DNA of 21,647 nucleotides from Megasphaera sp. UBA1696 (GTDB lineage Bacteria; Bacillota; Negativicutes; Veillonellales; Megasphaeraceae), in the NCBI GenBank assembly GCA_002319965.1, contig DCJQ01000013.1, forward strand, positions 84,378 to 106,024, written 5' to 3'. Position numbers and translations under genes: made by a program. Under the pieces are notes generated by a model. The model did no database searches and had not been told where the DNA came from. It saw only the letters and a list, made by a program, of their open reading frames with translations. Shown piece by piece: positions 1 to 6,341 of this stretch (its first letter is position 1; the number at the start of each line of letters is the position of its first letter).

Positions 1-32
1 TCATGGGGGTTCAAGTCCCCCCAACCGCACCA
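1..32 (+). tRNA. tRNA 3' end (partial, probably tRNA-Leu)
   Basis: The window opens inside a tRNA. A five-pair T stem (5-9 with 17-21) closes a seven-base TTCAAGT loop (10-16). It is followed by the 3' acceptor strand CAACCGC (22-28), discriminator A29 and an encoded CCA (30-32). The missing 5' acceptor strand should therefore read GCGGTTG. That start, the A discriminator, and a TCAT instead of the usual five-base variable loop just before the T stem fit a class II tRNA, most likely Leu. The anticodon lies outside the window, so the isotype is an inference. Confidence 0.85.
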
Positions 33-36
33 CCTG

Positions 37-72
37 AACGGTCCTACCGCTATGCGGCAGGACCGTTTTTTT
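37..72 (+). terminator. Intrinsic terminator of the tRNA transcript
   Basis: A long hairpin has left arm about 37-50 and right arm 54-67, with one A-C mismatch (46/58) and a three-base loop, followed by a run of T (66-72). It starts five bases after the tRNA CCA end. Only about 35 bases separate it from the next start codon, and no promoter is visible there, so the following gene may depend on partial read-through. Confidence 0.9.
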
Positions 73-107
73 ATAGGCATGAATCCACTCCGAACGGAGG
101 AATACGC

Positions 108-1025
108 ATGGATAAGGAACACGTTTTTTTTGAAAACTATGCCAAGCACTGGGACCGGGATCGGAAAGAGAATCGGGATATTTTGTCGGAATTTTTAAGG
201 CTGATGGCACTTAAAACGGGGGCGGCCGTCCTCGATGCCGGCTGCGGAACCGGCGTCCTCCTGCCCTATTTGTCCGAGGCCGTCGGGACTGACGGGACGG
301 TAGAAGGCTTCGATTACTCCCAGCAGATGATCGATGTCGCTAAGGAAAAATTTGCCTCCTTGGCGAACGTTACGTTTACGACGGGGGACGTCCTTAAATA
401 CCACTTTGAGGCCCGTCACTACGATGCCGTCTGCTGCCTTAATTTCTATCCCCACATCGCCGACCACAGCCGCGACGTCATCCGCCGCCTGTATGATGCC
501 ACTGCGCCGGGCGGTATGCTGGTCATCATGCATGATATGTCCCGCAAGGCCGTCAATGCCATTCACGGCGGGGCACCGATCCTGCCGCCGGTCGATATCC
601 TGGGGGAAAAACTGATCAGTGCCGGATTTTCAGTTACCGTCGCCATGGATACGGAGGCGTTTTATTTCATCAAGGCCGTCAAAGACGCCGATGCCGACGA
701 TTTTGTTTACGACGAGGACATCTCTCCTGCGCCCATTGCGGATCATGGGAGGGGCCACCATCATCATCATGCTGAAACGAAGCGCGTCATGAACCGCTTA
801 TCGCGTATCAGCGGCCATATTGAAGCCATTAAGCGCATGGTCGAAGAGGAACGGGACTGCAGCGACGTCTTAGTTCAGCTGGCGGCTGTCCATTCGGCCA
901 TTGCCGGTGTAAGCCGGGTCATCTTGAAGGACCATATCGACCACTGTATCGTCGATGCCATCCGTGACGACGATGAAGCTGCTGTGGAAAAACTAAAGAA
1001 GGCTATTAATACCTTTGTAAAGTAA
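108..1025 (+). CDS. SAM-dependent methyltransferase fused to a CsoR/FrmR-type metal-sensor domain
   Basis: This 305-residue protein joins two families in one uninterrupted frame. Residues about 8-190 are a class I methyltransferase: the SAM-binding glycine motif VLDAGCGTG is at 41-49, an acidic end of the second strand (GFDY) at 67-70, and a PGG turn at 134-136. After an acidic linker and five histidines (217-221), residues about 222-305 match the CsoR/FrmR/RcnR family (DUF156), all-helical metal- or aldehyde-sensing repressors. The sensor carries Cys251, His276 and Cys280. Their spacing (25 and 4) equals that of Cys36/His61/Cys65, the Cu(I) site of Mycobacterium tuberculosis CsoR. A His-rich N-terminus is common in free-standing Firmicute members, so here one appears attached to the methyltransferase. 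The ATG at 108 is chosen for its CGGAGG site seven bases upstream; the frame is open further upstream but runs into the tRNA. The substrate and the sensed ligand are unknown. Confidence 0.85.
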   Translation: MDKEHVFFENYAKHWDRDRKENRDILSEFLRLMALKTGAAVLDAGCGTGVLLPYLSEAVGTDGTVEGFDYSQQMIDVAKEKFASLANVTFTTGDVLKYHFEARHYDAVCCLNFYPHIADHSRDVIRRLYDATAPGGMLVIMHDMSRKAVNAIHGGAPILPPVDILGEKLISAGFSVTVAMDTEAFYFIKAVKDADADDFVYDEDISPAPIADHGRGHHHHHAETKRVMNRLSRISGHIEAIKRMVEEERDCSDVLVQLAAVHSAIAGVSRVILKDHIDHCIVDAIRDDDEAAVEKLKKAINTFVK

Positions 1026-1034
1026 TGGTATAAT
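1026..1034 (+). promoter_or_regulatory. Extended -10 promoter for the macro-domain gene
   Basis: TG-G-TATAAT lies at 1026-1034, immediately after the stop codon of the preceding gene. It is a perfect -10 hexamer with the TGn extension. No good -35 box is visible, which is normal for extended -10 promoters. Transcription would start near 1041, about 26 bases before the ATG at 1067. Confidence 0.55.
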
Positions 1035-1066
1035 GAACTTATCCATTGTGAAAGGGTGTGACTGCC

Positions 1067-1813
1067 ATGCAGTTTCGGGTATTAAACGGTGATATATCGG
1101 AATGGAATACCGACGGAATCGTATATTCTGCCAGTTCAACCCTGTTGCCGACAAGTCCCGTCAGCCGTAAAATTCATCAAATAGGGGGCATTTCTTTTTC
1201 GGCCTATTGCCGTCATATCGGCATGTGTCACGTCGGCCATGCCGTCATGACCAAAGGCTGCCAATTAAAAGCCTCTTTTGTCATCCATGCCGTAGGACCT
1301 TATTGGGCCGGCGGCAAACGGGAAGAGGAAAAGTCCCTCTTATCGGCCTGTCGAGAGGCCTTGCAGTTGGCCCGGGAAAAGAAGCTGAAAGAGCTGGCCT
1401 TGGCACCGCTCAGCTCAGCCGATAAAGGCTATCCTCTCCAGCGAGCGGCGGCGGCCGTCGTTCCCTTGCTGCTCACGGAAGGCGGCGATTTTGATCGATT
1501 GGACATCGTCTGTGCCGATGAAGCGGAACAGGCAGCCTATATGAAATCGGCGGTGTTCTTTTGGCTCCATCAACTGCGGGAGGCCTCGGCCGGTGAACGC
1601 AGCGGGCTGGCGGCGAAGATCGGTACGGCCTTGGCCTTGCTGCCCTGTCGTGAAGGAACACCGGACCCGATCGTTCTGGCCGGGAAGGTGAAGGCCGTGG
1701 AAGCCATCATTCAGCCTTTTTTACAATTGACCAAGCCGAGCCTGGCCGATGTCGAGCAGACGGCCTTACAGATTCGAGCCTTGTACTCAGAAAAACAAGA
1801 GAAAGGGGAGTAG
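1067..1813 (+). CDS. Macro-domain-like protein with degenerate ligand loops
   Basis: The 248-residue product has a macro-domain fold signature over residues 1-150: GDIS at 8-11, an IVYSASSTLL stretch at 18-27, a GHAVMTKG segment at 57-64, VIHAVGPYW at 72-80, and a PLSSADKGYP segment at 114-123. Macro domains bind ADP-ribose or its derivatives. The conserved binding loops are altered: the usual NAAN reads YSAS (20-23), and the glycine-rich loop that contacts the diphosphate is replaced by PTSPVS (28-33). ADP-ribose binding or hydrolysis is therefore doubtful. Residues about 155-248 form a predicted helical extension I do not recognise. The start is the ATG at 1067 because AAAGGG lies ten bases upstream; the GTG at 1058 would sit on top of that site. 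Three bases separate it from the next gene, implying co-translation. Confidence 0.7.
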   Translation: MQFRVLNGDISEWNTDGIVYSASSTLLPTSPVSRKIHQIGGISFSAYCRHIGMCHVGHAVMTKGCQLKASFVIHAVGPYWAGGKREEEKSLLSACREALQLAREKKLKELALAPLSSADKGYPLQRAAAAVVPLLLTEGGDFDRLDIVCADEAEQAAYMKSAVFFWLHQLREASAGERSGLAAKIGTALALLPCREGTPDPIVLAGKVKAVEAIIQPFLQLTKPSLADVEQTALQIRALYSEKQEKGE

Positions 1814-1816
1814 CCC

Positions 1817-2617
1817 ATGGCTTCGACCATAGGAACCCATGAAATGGACGCTTCCATCCGGTGTCCGGCATGCCGGGCGTCCGGAACATTCCATACTTGG
1901 GATATCATTGACGCCGGCGATGTGTCCCTGAAGGACCGCGTCCTTTTTGATGAGAATTTATTTTTTTATACCTGTCCTCACTGCCAAAGTAAGATCCATA
2001 TTGAAAGCAAGTGCCTCTATATCGACAGGGACAAGAAGCTGCTGATATGGCACATTCCTGACCCCAAGGAAAAAGTTACCCTCGGCGAAGTTCAAGGTGC
2101 TTTGGGGACGACGTCTTTGGCAGCATACACCTGCCGGGCGGCTCTGACCTGGGGGGAATGGCGGGAGAAAATCATCGAATGTGAAAGCACCTATGATGAC
2201 CGCCTGTATGAAATCATTAAATACGGCGCCTATCAGCTGCTCAGCAAGGACGATAAGGAACGGCTTCCCTTAGAGGCATATCATATCGATTATGCTGACG
2301 ACGGCCATGATCCGGAACGCTTAGCCCTTGTTTTCATGAAGAAAGATGAAAAGGGGATGGCCTATGTTTATCCCATTACAGAGAAGCTGAAAGAAGTGAC
2401 GAAAGACATTTTTATGCCGATTCTCGATCAGCTTTCCCGTGAGAAACAGGCTCCCTTTGAACGTTTCGGGTATGCCTGGGCCAGCCAGTTCATGACGTAT
2501 CTCATCAAGGCTGCGGAAGCTGATGCCAATCGGGATACTTACGGCAACCTCATTGGATTCTGGATTAAAACAATCGGCGAAGAAATCTTCCAAACGGCGG
2601 TAAAACCGCAGGCCTAG
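1817..2617 (+). CDS. CpXC-domain protein
   Basis: This 266-residue protein begins with a CpXC domain, a family named for paired CPxC motifs. Here they are CPAC (16-19) and CPHC (53-56), which probably hold one zinc ion. A further Cys is at 66. The rest (about 80-266) is a mixed helical region typical of the C-terminal half of these proteins, without a catalytic motif I can name. There is no signal peptide or membrane segment. AAAGGGG just upstream overlaps the end of the macro-domain gene, and the intergenic gap is three bases, so the two are almost certainly one operon. The family has no established biochemical role. The family call rests on the cysteine pattern and overall length. Confidence 0.7.
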   Translation: MASTIGTHEMDASIRCPACRASGTFHTWDIIDAGDVSLKDRVLFDENLFFYTCPHCQSKIHIESKCLYIDRDKKLLIWHIPDPKEKVTLGEVQGALGTTSLAAYTCRAALTWGEWREKIIECESTYDDRLYEIIKYGAYQLLSKDDKERLPLEAYHIDYADDGHDPERLALVFMKKDEKGMAYVYPITEKLKEVTKDIFMPILDQLSREKQAPFERFGYAWASQFMTYLIKAAEADANRDTYGNLIGFWIKTIGEEIFQTAVKPQA

Positions 2618-2645
2618 CGTCGATAAAAACGGCATAACTGTCCAC

Positions 2646-2699
2646 TGAATCGGGAATCGGCCGGGGGGAGTACGTCTCCCTTTGCGGAGTCCCGATTCA
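2646..2699. repeat. Inverted repeat with nested hairpin beside the dac promoter
   Basis: A perfect ten-base inverted repeat (2646-2655 and 2690-2699) encloses a second small hairpin (GGGAG 2666-2670 with CTCCC 2676-2680). No T run follows the right arm, so it is a poor intrinsic terminator. The right arm ends exactly one base before the -35 box at 2700. It could be an RNA 3' end structure for the upstream operon or an operator site. Confidence 0.6.
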
Positions 2700-2728
2700 T
2701 TGACAGATTATTTGATAAAAAATATAAT
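2700..2728 (+). promoter_or_regulatory. Consensus sigma-A promoter for the D,D-carboxypeptidase gene
   Basis: TTGACA (2700-2705), a 17-base spacer and TATAAT (2723-2728) match the housekeeping consensus at every position. The start site should be near 2735, giving a leader of about 65 bases before the ATG at 2800. A strong constitutive promoter fits a cell-wall gene. Confidence 0.85.
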
Positions 2729-2799
2729 ATTATTAATAGTTTAGGTTTCTAAGGTACCTGTTTATCTATTGATTTTTTAGAGAAGAAAGGGCGCATTTG

Positions 2800-3642
2800 A
2801 TGTTTTCAATTTTAAAACGAATTATGTTGACTACGGTTATTGCAATTGGCTTTATGATTGGCTCCATGACGGTGACGGCCCAGGCCGATATGCCGCCGAC
2901 GATTGCCGAATCGGCGTGTATGATCGATATCGATACGGGAAAAGTATTATATCAGGTTAATCCGACGAAGTGGGTCCATCCGGCCAGTACGACAAAAATC
3001 GTTACCTTGATTACGGCATTAGATCAGTATAAAGATAAACTGGATCAGCCTTTACAGATTTCTTGGGAAGCGGCCAATACGGAGCCTTCCAGCTTGGGAA
3101 TTGCGCCGGGAGATCCGATTACCATTCGCGAAGCTTTGCGGGGCATGATGGTCGTTTCCGGCAATGATGCTGCCGTTGCCGTGGCTCAGACTTTGGGCGG
3201 TTCCGTTGAAGGTTATGCGGAAAAGATGAATGCAGAAGCGGTTAAAATGGGAGCAGCCCATACAAATTTCGTCAATCCCAACGGCCTGACGGCAGCCCAC
3301 CATTATACGACGGCCCTCGATATGGCTAAGATGGCCGCTTATGGGATGAAAAACTTTCCTGAATTTCGATACATCGTCGGCCTCAAGGCCTATGACGTCC
3401 ATTATTTAGATAATCGGGCACCGAAACGGGTCACGACGACGAATCATTTCCTGACCAGCGGCTATCAAGGAGCCAATGGTATTAAGACAGGCTTTACCAA
3501 CGCTGCCGGCGACTGCCTGGTCGCATCGGCAACGCGAGATGGCCATACCTTAGTATTGGTCCTGTATAATGATGACAATCGATGGACCGATGCTCCGGCC
3601 ATTTTAGACTACGGGTTCCGCCGGCTGCAGACCGGGAACTAG
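2800..3642 (+). CDS. D-alanyl-D-alanine carboxypeptidase (S11 family, DacF/PBP5-like)
   Basis: The enzyme trims the terminal D-Ala from peptidoglycan stem peptides outside the cytoplasmic membrane. Residues 1-29 form a signal peptide with a positively charged start, a hydrophobic core and an AQA cleavage motif (27-29). All three active-site motifs of penicilloyl serine transferases are present: SxxK as STTK (63-66, nucleophile Ser63), SGN (120-122) and KTG (229-231). At 280 residues the protein ends soon after the catalytic domain. It lacks the beta-rich C-terminal domain and membrane-anchoring helix of longer PBP5-type enzymes, so it may be released or held by other means. The ATG at 2800 has AGAAAGG about nine bases upstream; the overlapping TTG at 2797 is less well placed. 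A response regulator follows after 32 bases and is probably co-transcribed. Confidence 0.9.
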   Translation: MFSILKRIMLTTVIAIGFMIGSMTVTAQADMPPTIAESACMIDIDTGKVLYQVNPTKWVHPASTTKIVTLITALDQYKDKLDQPLQISWEAANTEPSSLGIAPGDPITIREALRGMMVVSGNDAAVAVAQTLGGSVEGYAEKMNAEAVKMGAAHTNFVNPNGLTAAHHYTTALDMAKMAAYGMKNFPEFRYIVGLKAYDVHYLDNRAPKRVTTTNHFLTSGYQGANGIKTGFTNAAGDCLVASATRDGHTLVLVLYNDDNRWTDAPAILDYGFRRLQTGN

Positions 3643-3674
3643 GCTGATTGAATCATTTCTGAGGGGGGATTGTT

Positions 3675-4382
3675 ATGGCGCGTGTGTTAATTATTGATCA
3701 AGACCGGATGATTGCGGCTATCGAACGCGATTTTCTGGAGACGAACGGCTTTGATGTGGCCGTCGCCATGACAGGAAAAGAGGGGATGAAACTTTTTGAC
3801 GGAGGCGATATCGAGGCGGTCATCCTCGATGTCGATCTTTCCGATACCGACGGTTTTTTGCTGTGCCGCAAACTGCGGGCTGTCAGCAACGTTCCCATTC
3901 TTTTCATCACGGCCCGGGATGCCTTGGAAGATAAGGTAAAAGGATTCAGCTTGGGGGCCGATGATTATATTGTAAAACCCTTTAATCCGTCGGAAATGAT
4001 TGCCCGCTTAAAAGCCCATCTCGATATTCATGAACGCCTTTTAGGCAGCCAGCGTACGGAGGCAGATAACAGCAAGCCCGATATTCAAATCGGAGATTTG
4101 CGTATCTTTGTCAAACGGCATCAAGTCTTTCGCGGCAGTCGGGAAATTTCCTTGACGGGCAAGGAATTCAACTTGCTTTTATTTTTAGCCCGTCACCCCA
4201 ATCAGGTATTTTCCAAGAAATACCTCTTTGAAATGATTTGGCATCTCGACGCCTTAGGCGAATTGGCGACGGTCACAGTCCATGTCAATCGCCTGCGGGA
4301 TAAGTTGAATGAAGTAGAACCGCCGTTTACGGCGATTGAAACGGTCTGGGGAAACGGTTATCGTTTTCGTGTAGAAGAATAA
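3675..4382 (+). CDS. OmpR/PhoB-family response regulator, orphan
   Basis: The 235-residue protein has a receiver domain (about 1-118) and a winged-helix DNA-binding domain (about 138-235, ending in the typical VWGNGYRF strand). In the receiver, the phospho-acceptor is Asp52 (LDVDLSDTDG), the switch Thr is Thr79 and the conserved Lys is Lys101 (VKPF). The N-terminal acidic pair is unusual. It reads Asp8-Gln9 where most receivers have two adjacent acids, so the direct magnesium ligand equivalent to CheY Asp13 appears to be Gln. No histidine kinase gene lies in the window. GAGGGGGG precedes the ATG by a normal distance. Placement behind the carboxypeptidase suggests a possible cell-envelope role, but the targets are unknown. 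Confidence 0.88.
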   Translation: MARVLIIDQDRMIAAIERDFLETNGFDVAVAMTGKEGMKLFDGGDIEAVILDVDLSDTDGFLLCRKLRAVSNVPILFITARDALEDKVKGFSLGADDYIVKPFNPSEMIARLKAHLDIHERLLGSQRTEADNSKPDIQIGDLRIFVKRHQVFRGSREISLTGKEFNLLLFLARHPNQVFSKKYLFEMIWHLDALGELATVTVHVNRLRDKLNEVEPPFTAIETVWGNGYRFRVEE

Positions 4383-4406
4383 CAAGGTGTTGTCTATACA
4401 GGCAAT

Positions 4407-4437
4407 AAAAAAAGGGAGCCCTCGTAAGAGGGCTCCC
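4407..4437 (-). terminator. Intrinsic terminator of the rubrerythrin gene
   Basis: A perfect ten-pair GC-rich stem (4414-4423 with 4428-4437) has a four-base loop. Read on the minus strand it is followed by seven T (the A run at 4407-4413). It therefore terminates rubrerythrin transcription strongly. On the plus strand only a weak T-containing tail follows, but the same hairpin may also help end the convergent response-regulator transcript. Confidence 0.92.
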
Positions 4438-4447
4438 TTCGTGTTGC

Positions 4448-4987
4448 TTAGTAGTTCGTAGCTTGGATTTCAAAGAAGGCCTGAGGATGAGCACATACCG
4501 GACAGATCTTCGGAGCTTCGTCGGCTTCTACGATGAAACCACAGTTGCGGCATATCCACGTTTTCTTTTCAGAACGTTTGAATACCTGTTTCGATTCGAT
4601 GTTGTTAAGGAGCGCTAAATAACGTTCTTCGTGATGTTTTTCGATTTGAGCGACTTTTTCGAACAAGAATGCAATCTTGTCGAAGCCTTCTTCGCGAGCT
4701 TCTTTAGCGAAGGTCGGATACATTTCCGTCCATTCGTAATGTTCGCCGGCAGCCGCATCTTTCAATGCATCGACGTCGTTCGGCATTTCACCGCCATGGA
4801 GAAGTTTGAACCAGATTTTAGCATGTTCTTTTTCGTTGTTGGCCGTTTCTTCAAAGAAGGCTTTGATCTGTTCGTAGCCTGCTTTTTTTGCTACGCTGGC
4901 ATAATAGGTGTACTTATTGCGTGCCTGGGATTCACCGGAAAATGCAGCCTGTAAGTTTTTTTCTGTTTTTGAACCTTTTAATTCCAT
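4448..4987 (-). CDS. rbr: Rubrerythrin
   Basis: Rubrerythrins reduce hydrogen peroxide in anaerobes using electrons from rubredoxin or NADH-linked reductases. The 179-residue product has the classical order. A ferritin-like four-helix diiron domain spans about 1-135, with Glu19, an ExxH motif at 52-55, and a second helix pair containing Glu96 and an ExxH at 116-119. A C-terminal rubredoxin-like domain has four iron ligands, Cys146, Cys149, Cys162 and Cys165. Length and order match the canonical family, so an active cytoplasmic peroxidase is expected. AAGGAGG lies just upstream of the ATG. The gene has its own promoter and terminator and thus looks monocistronic. Confidence 0.95.
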   Translation of the reverse strand: MELKGSKTEKNLQAAFSGESQARNKYTYYASVAKKAGYEQIKAFFEETANNEKEHAKIWFKLLHGGEMPNDVDALKDAAAGEHYEWTEMYPTFAKEAREEGFDKIAFLFEKVAQIEKHHEERYLALLNNIESKQVFKRSEKKTWICRNCGFIVEADEAPKICPVCAHPQAFFEIQATNY

Positions 4988-5060
4988 AACTCAATTCCTC
5001 CTTAATACTAATTCATTCATTGGGACGTTGTTATTTTTAGCACCCCTCCGGGTTGATATT

Positions 5061-5089
5061 ATTGTAACACCTTTCGATTTTACTGTCAA
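5061..5089 (-). promoter_or_regulatory. Promoter of the rubrerythrin gene
   Basis: Read on the minus strand, TTGACA (5089-5084), a 17-base spacer and TACAAT (5066-5061) make a near-consensus sigma-A promoter. The start site would be near 5054, about 67 bases before the ATG. A loosely PerR-box-like palindrome overlaps the -10 region (about 5053-5067), with 11 of 14 defined positions agreeing. That is too weak to call as an operator. Confidence 0.8.
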
Positions 5090-5130
5090 CGAAGATTCAT
5101 TCCTTGTTGATAAAAAGGAATAGGGATGAA

Positions 5131-5631
5131 TTACTGATCTTTTTCGTCTGTGACGCGATTATTATCGTGAATAGCCGAACGATCAGAAGGCTCGGACTGC
5201 AATCTTGTATCGTCACGGCGGGTATCTTTCTCCGATTCTTTACGGTGAACCGACGAATCAGATGACTTTTCGGAATCGGAAGGCTCATCTTGGCTACGGA
5301 GGCGGTCACGGTCGCTGTCGTCATGAACTTTGGCGTCCCATTCGTTTTGGAGGTCGCTGCCGGCCTCTTCGGCTGAATCTTTCAGATTGCCGTACTTCGA
5401 TTCAAATTGGCGTTCGATTTCGGCGGCCTTTTCAGGATACATGGTCCGCAATTTATCGAGCATTTCGGCTTTACTGGCATTGCCCTTATCCAAAGCGCCT
5501 TGGAGTTCTTTATATTCCTTATAATAAGTCATCCAACGCTTCAAGGCCGGATAATCGCTGCTCATAAAGGACGTATAGCTGCCGAAGGCAAAGGCCAGGG
5601 TCAAAAAGAGGCAGATGATAACGCGTGCCAT
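5131..5631 (-). CDS. Hypothetical exported or anchored protein with a charged disordered tail
   Basis: I do not recognise a family for this 166-residue protein. It has a hydrophobic N-terminal segment (about 4-20) that could be an uncleaved anchor or signal peptide. A helical, charged middle (about 30-100) follows. The tail from about 100 to the end is made almost entirely of Asp, Glu, Arg, Lys, Ser, Gln and Pro and is surely disordered. No catalytic motif is visible. The ATG at 5631 has a strong AAGGAGG eight bases upstream, embedded in the last codons of the HAAS-protein gene, whose stop codon lies two bases away. Tight coupling to that gene suggests the two products work together at the membrane. 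Confidence 0.75.
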   Translation of the reverse strand: MARVIICLFLTLAFAFGSYTSFMSSDYPALKRWMTYYKEYKELQGALDKGNASKAEMLDKLRTMYPEKAAEIERQFESKYGNLKDSAEEAGSDLQNEWDAKVHDDSDRDRLRSQDEPSDSEKSSDSSVHRKESEKDTRRDDTRLQSEPSDRSAIHDNNRVTDEKDQ

Positions 5632-5633
5632 AT

Positions 5634-6341
5634 TTAAGACCTCCTTCCGCGGGCTGCTGCATGGCAGGCCTGACCGGCATAACTGGCCGTTAAGCTGGCA
5701 AAGAGAACGGTGAGTACGACCAGGACGCGAGTCATGATAGAAATCGTAGGCAAGGGCAGAAGATCACTATAGGCATAGGTCGGAATGAAGGAAATGGCAA
5801 TGGACGCCAAAATGACGAGGGTCAGCCCGGCATATAAGAAGCCGCTTAGAATCCCGAATAAGGTGCCGAGGATGTCTAAAAAAGGACTGGCAACGGCTTT
5901 GGCCGTATTGTTTGCCCCGTCATTCCAATTGAAATCACGCCCCGTTTCCCGGTCCGGTTCTCGGTACGATCGGCGTTGAGGCGGACGGGACTGGTAGGAC
6001 CGGCGAGTCTTCCGGGGCCGGCCATAGTCGTCCGGCTGTTCCGGCAGATCATAGCGGGAAGAGACAGTCCCCGGCCCGAAATCGTCGTATTCTTGGTACG
6101 AGTCGTCATAGTCATCTCCGGGCAGGCGGGGATTGTCTTCGGGGACGATGGGTTCGCCGATATAGTAACGGTAGATGTTCTTCGGGTGGCCGAGTTTACA
6201 GCAGATTTCTTCTTCTGTTTTGCCCTGACTGGCGCCGAGGCGGAACTGTTCTTTACAGTCTTCGATGATGCTTTTTAAGTCATTTTTATCGCTCTTGCGG
6301 AAATAATACTGCAAGAGGTCCATGAATTCATTCTTTTTCAT
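5634..6341 (-). CDS. HAAS/DUF1700-family membrane protein
   Basis: The first 60 residues match the HAAS (DUF1700) helical domain: a MKKNEFMDLL start, an acidic helix near 24-35 and an EEEICCKLGHPKNI segment at 43-56. A long linker (about 66-145) is acidic and tyrosine-rich at first and then basic, with RRSY repeated at 113-116 and 123-126; it is probably disordered. Two or more membrane segments lie at about 157-187 and 199-222. HAAS proteins usually sit beside a PadR-type repressor and are thought to take part in envelope signalling; no PadR gene is adjacent here. The ATG overlaps the upstream gene by 14 bases. The nearest ribosome-site-like sequence is about 16 bases away, so translation is probably coupled. 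Confidence 0.75.
   Translation of the reverse strand: MKKNEFMDLLQYYFRKSDKNDLKSIIEDCKEQFRLGASQGKTEEEICCKLGHPKNIYRYYIGEPIVPEDNPRLPGDDYDDSYQEYDDFGPGTVSSRYDLPEQPDDYGRPRKTRRSYQSRPPQRRSYREPDRETGRDFNWNDGANNTAKAVASPFLDILGTLFGILSGFLYAGLTLVILASIAISFIPTYAYSDLLPLPTISIMTRVLVVLTVLFASLTASYAGQACHAAARGRRS

Noticed and set aside
756..770. Run of CAC/CAT codons as a possible artificial His tag or simple repeat
   Set aside because: His-rich N-termini are normal in Firmicute CsoR-family proteins, and the stretch sits at the natural domain junction.
2721..2735. AT-rich palindrome over the dac -10 box resembling a Fur/PerR site
   Set aside because: The match comes mostly from A/T content and overlap with TATAAT; too little information to call an operator.
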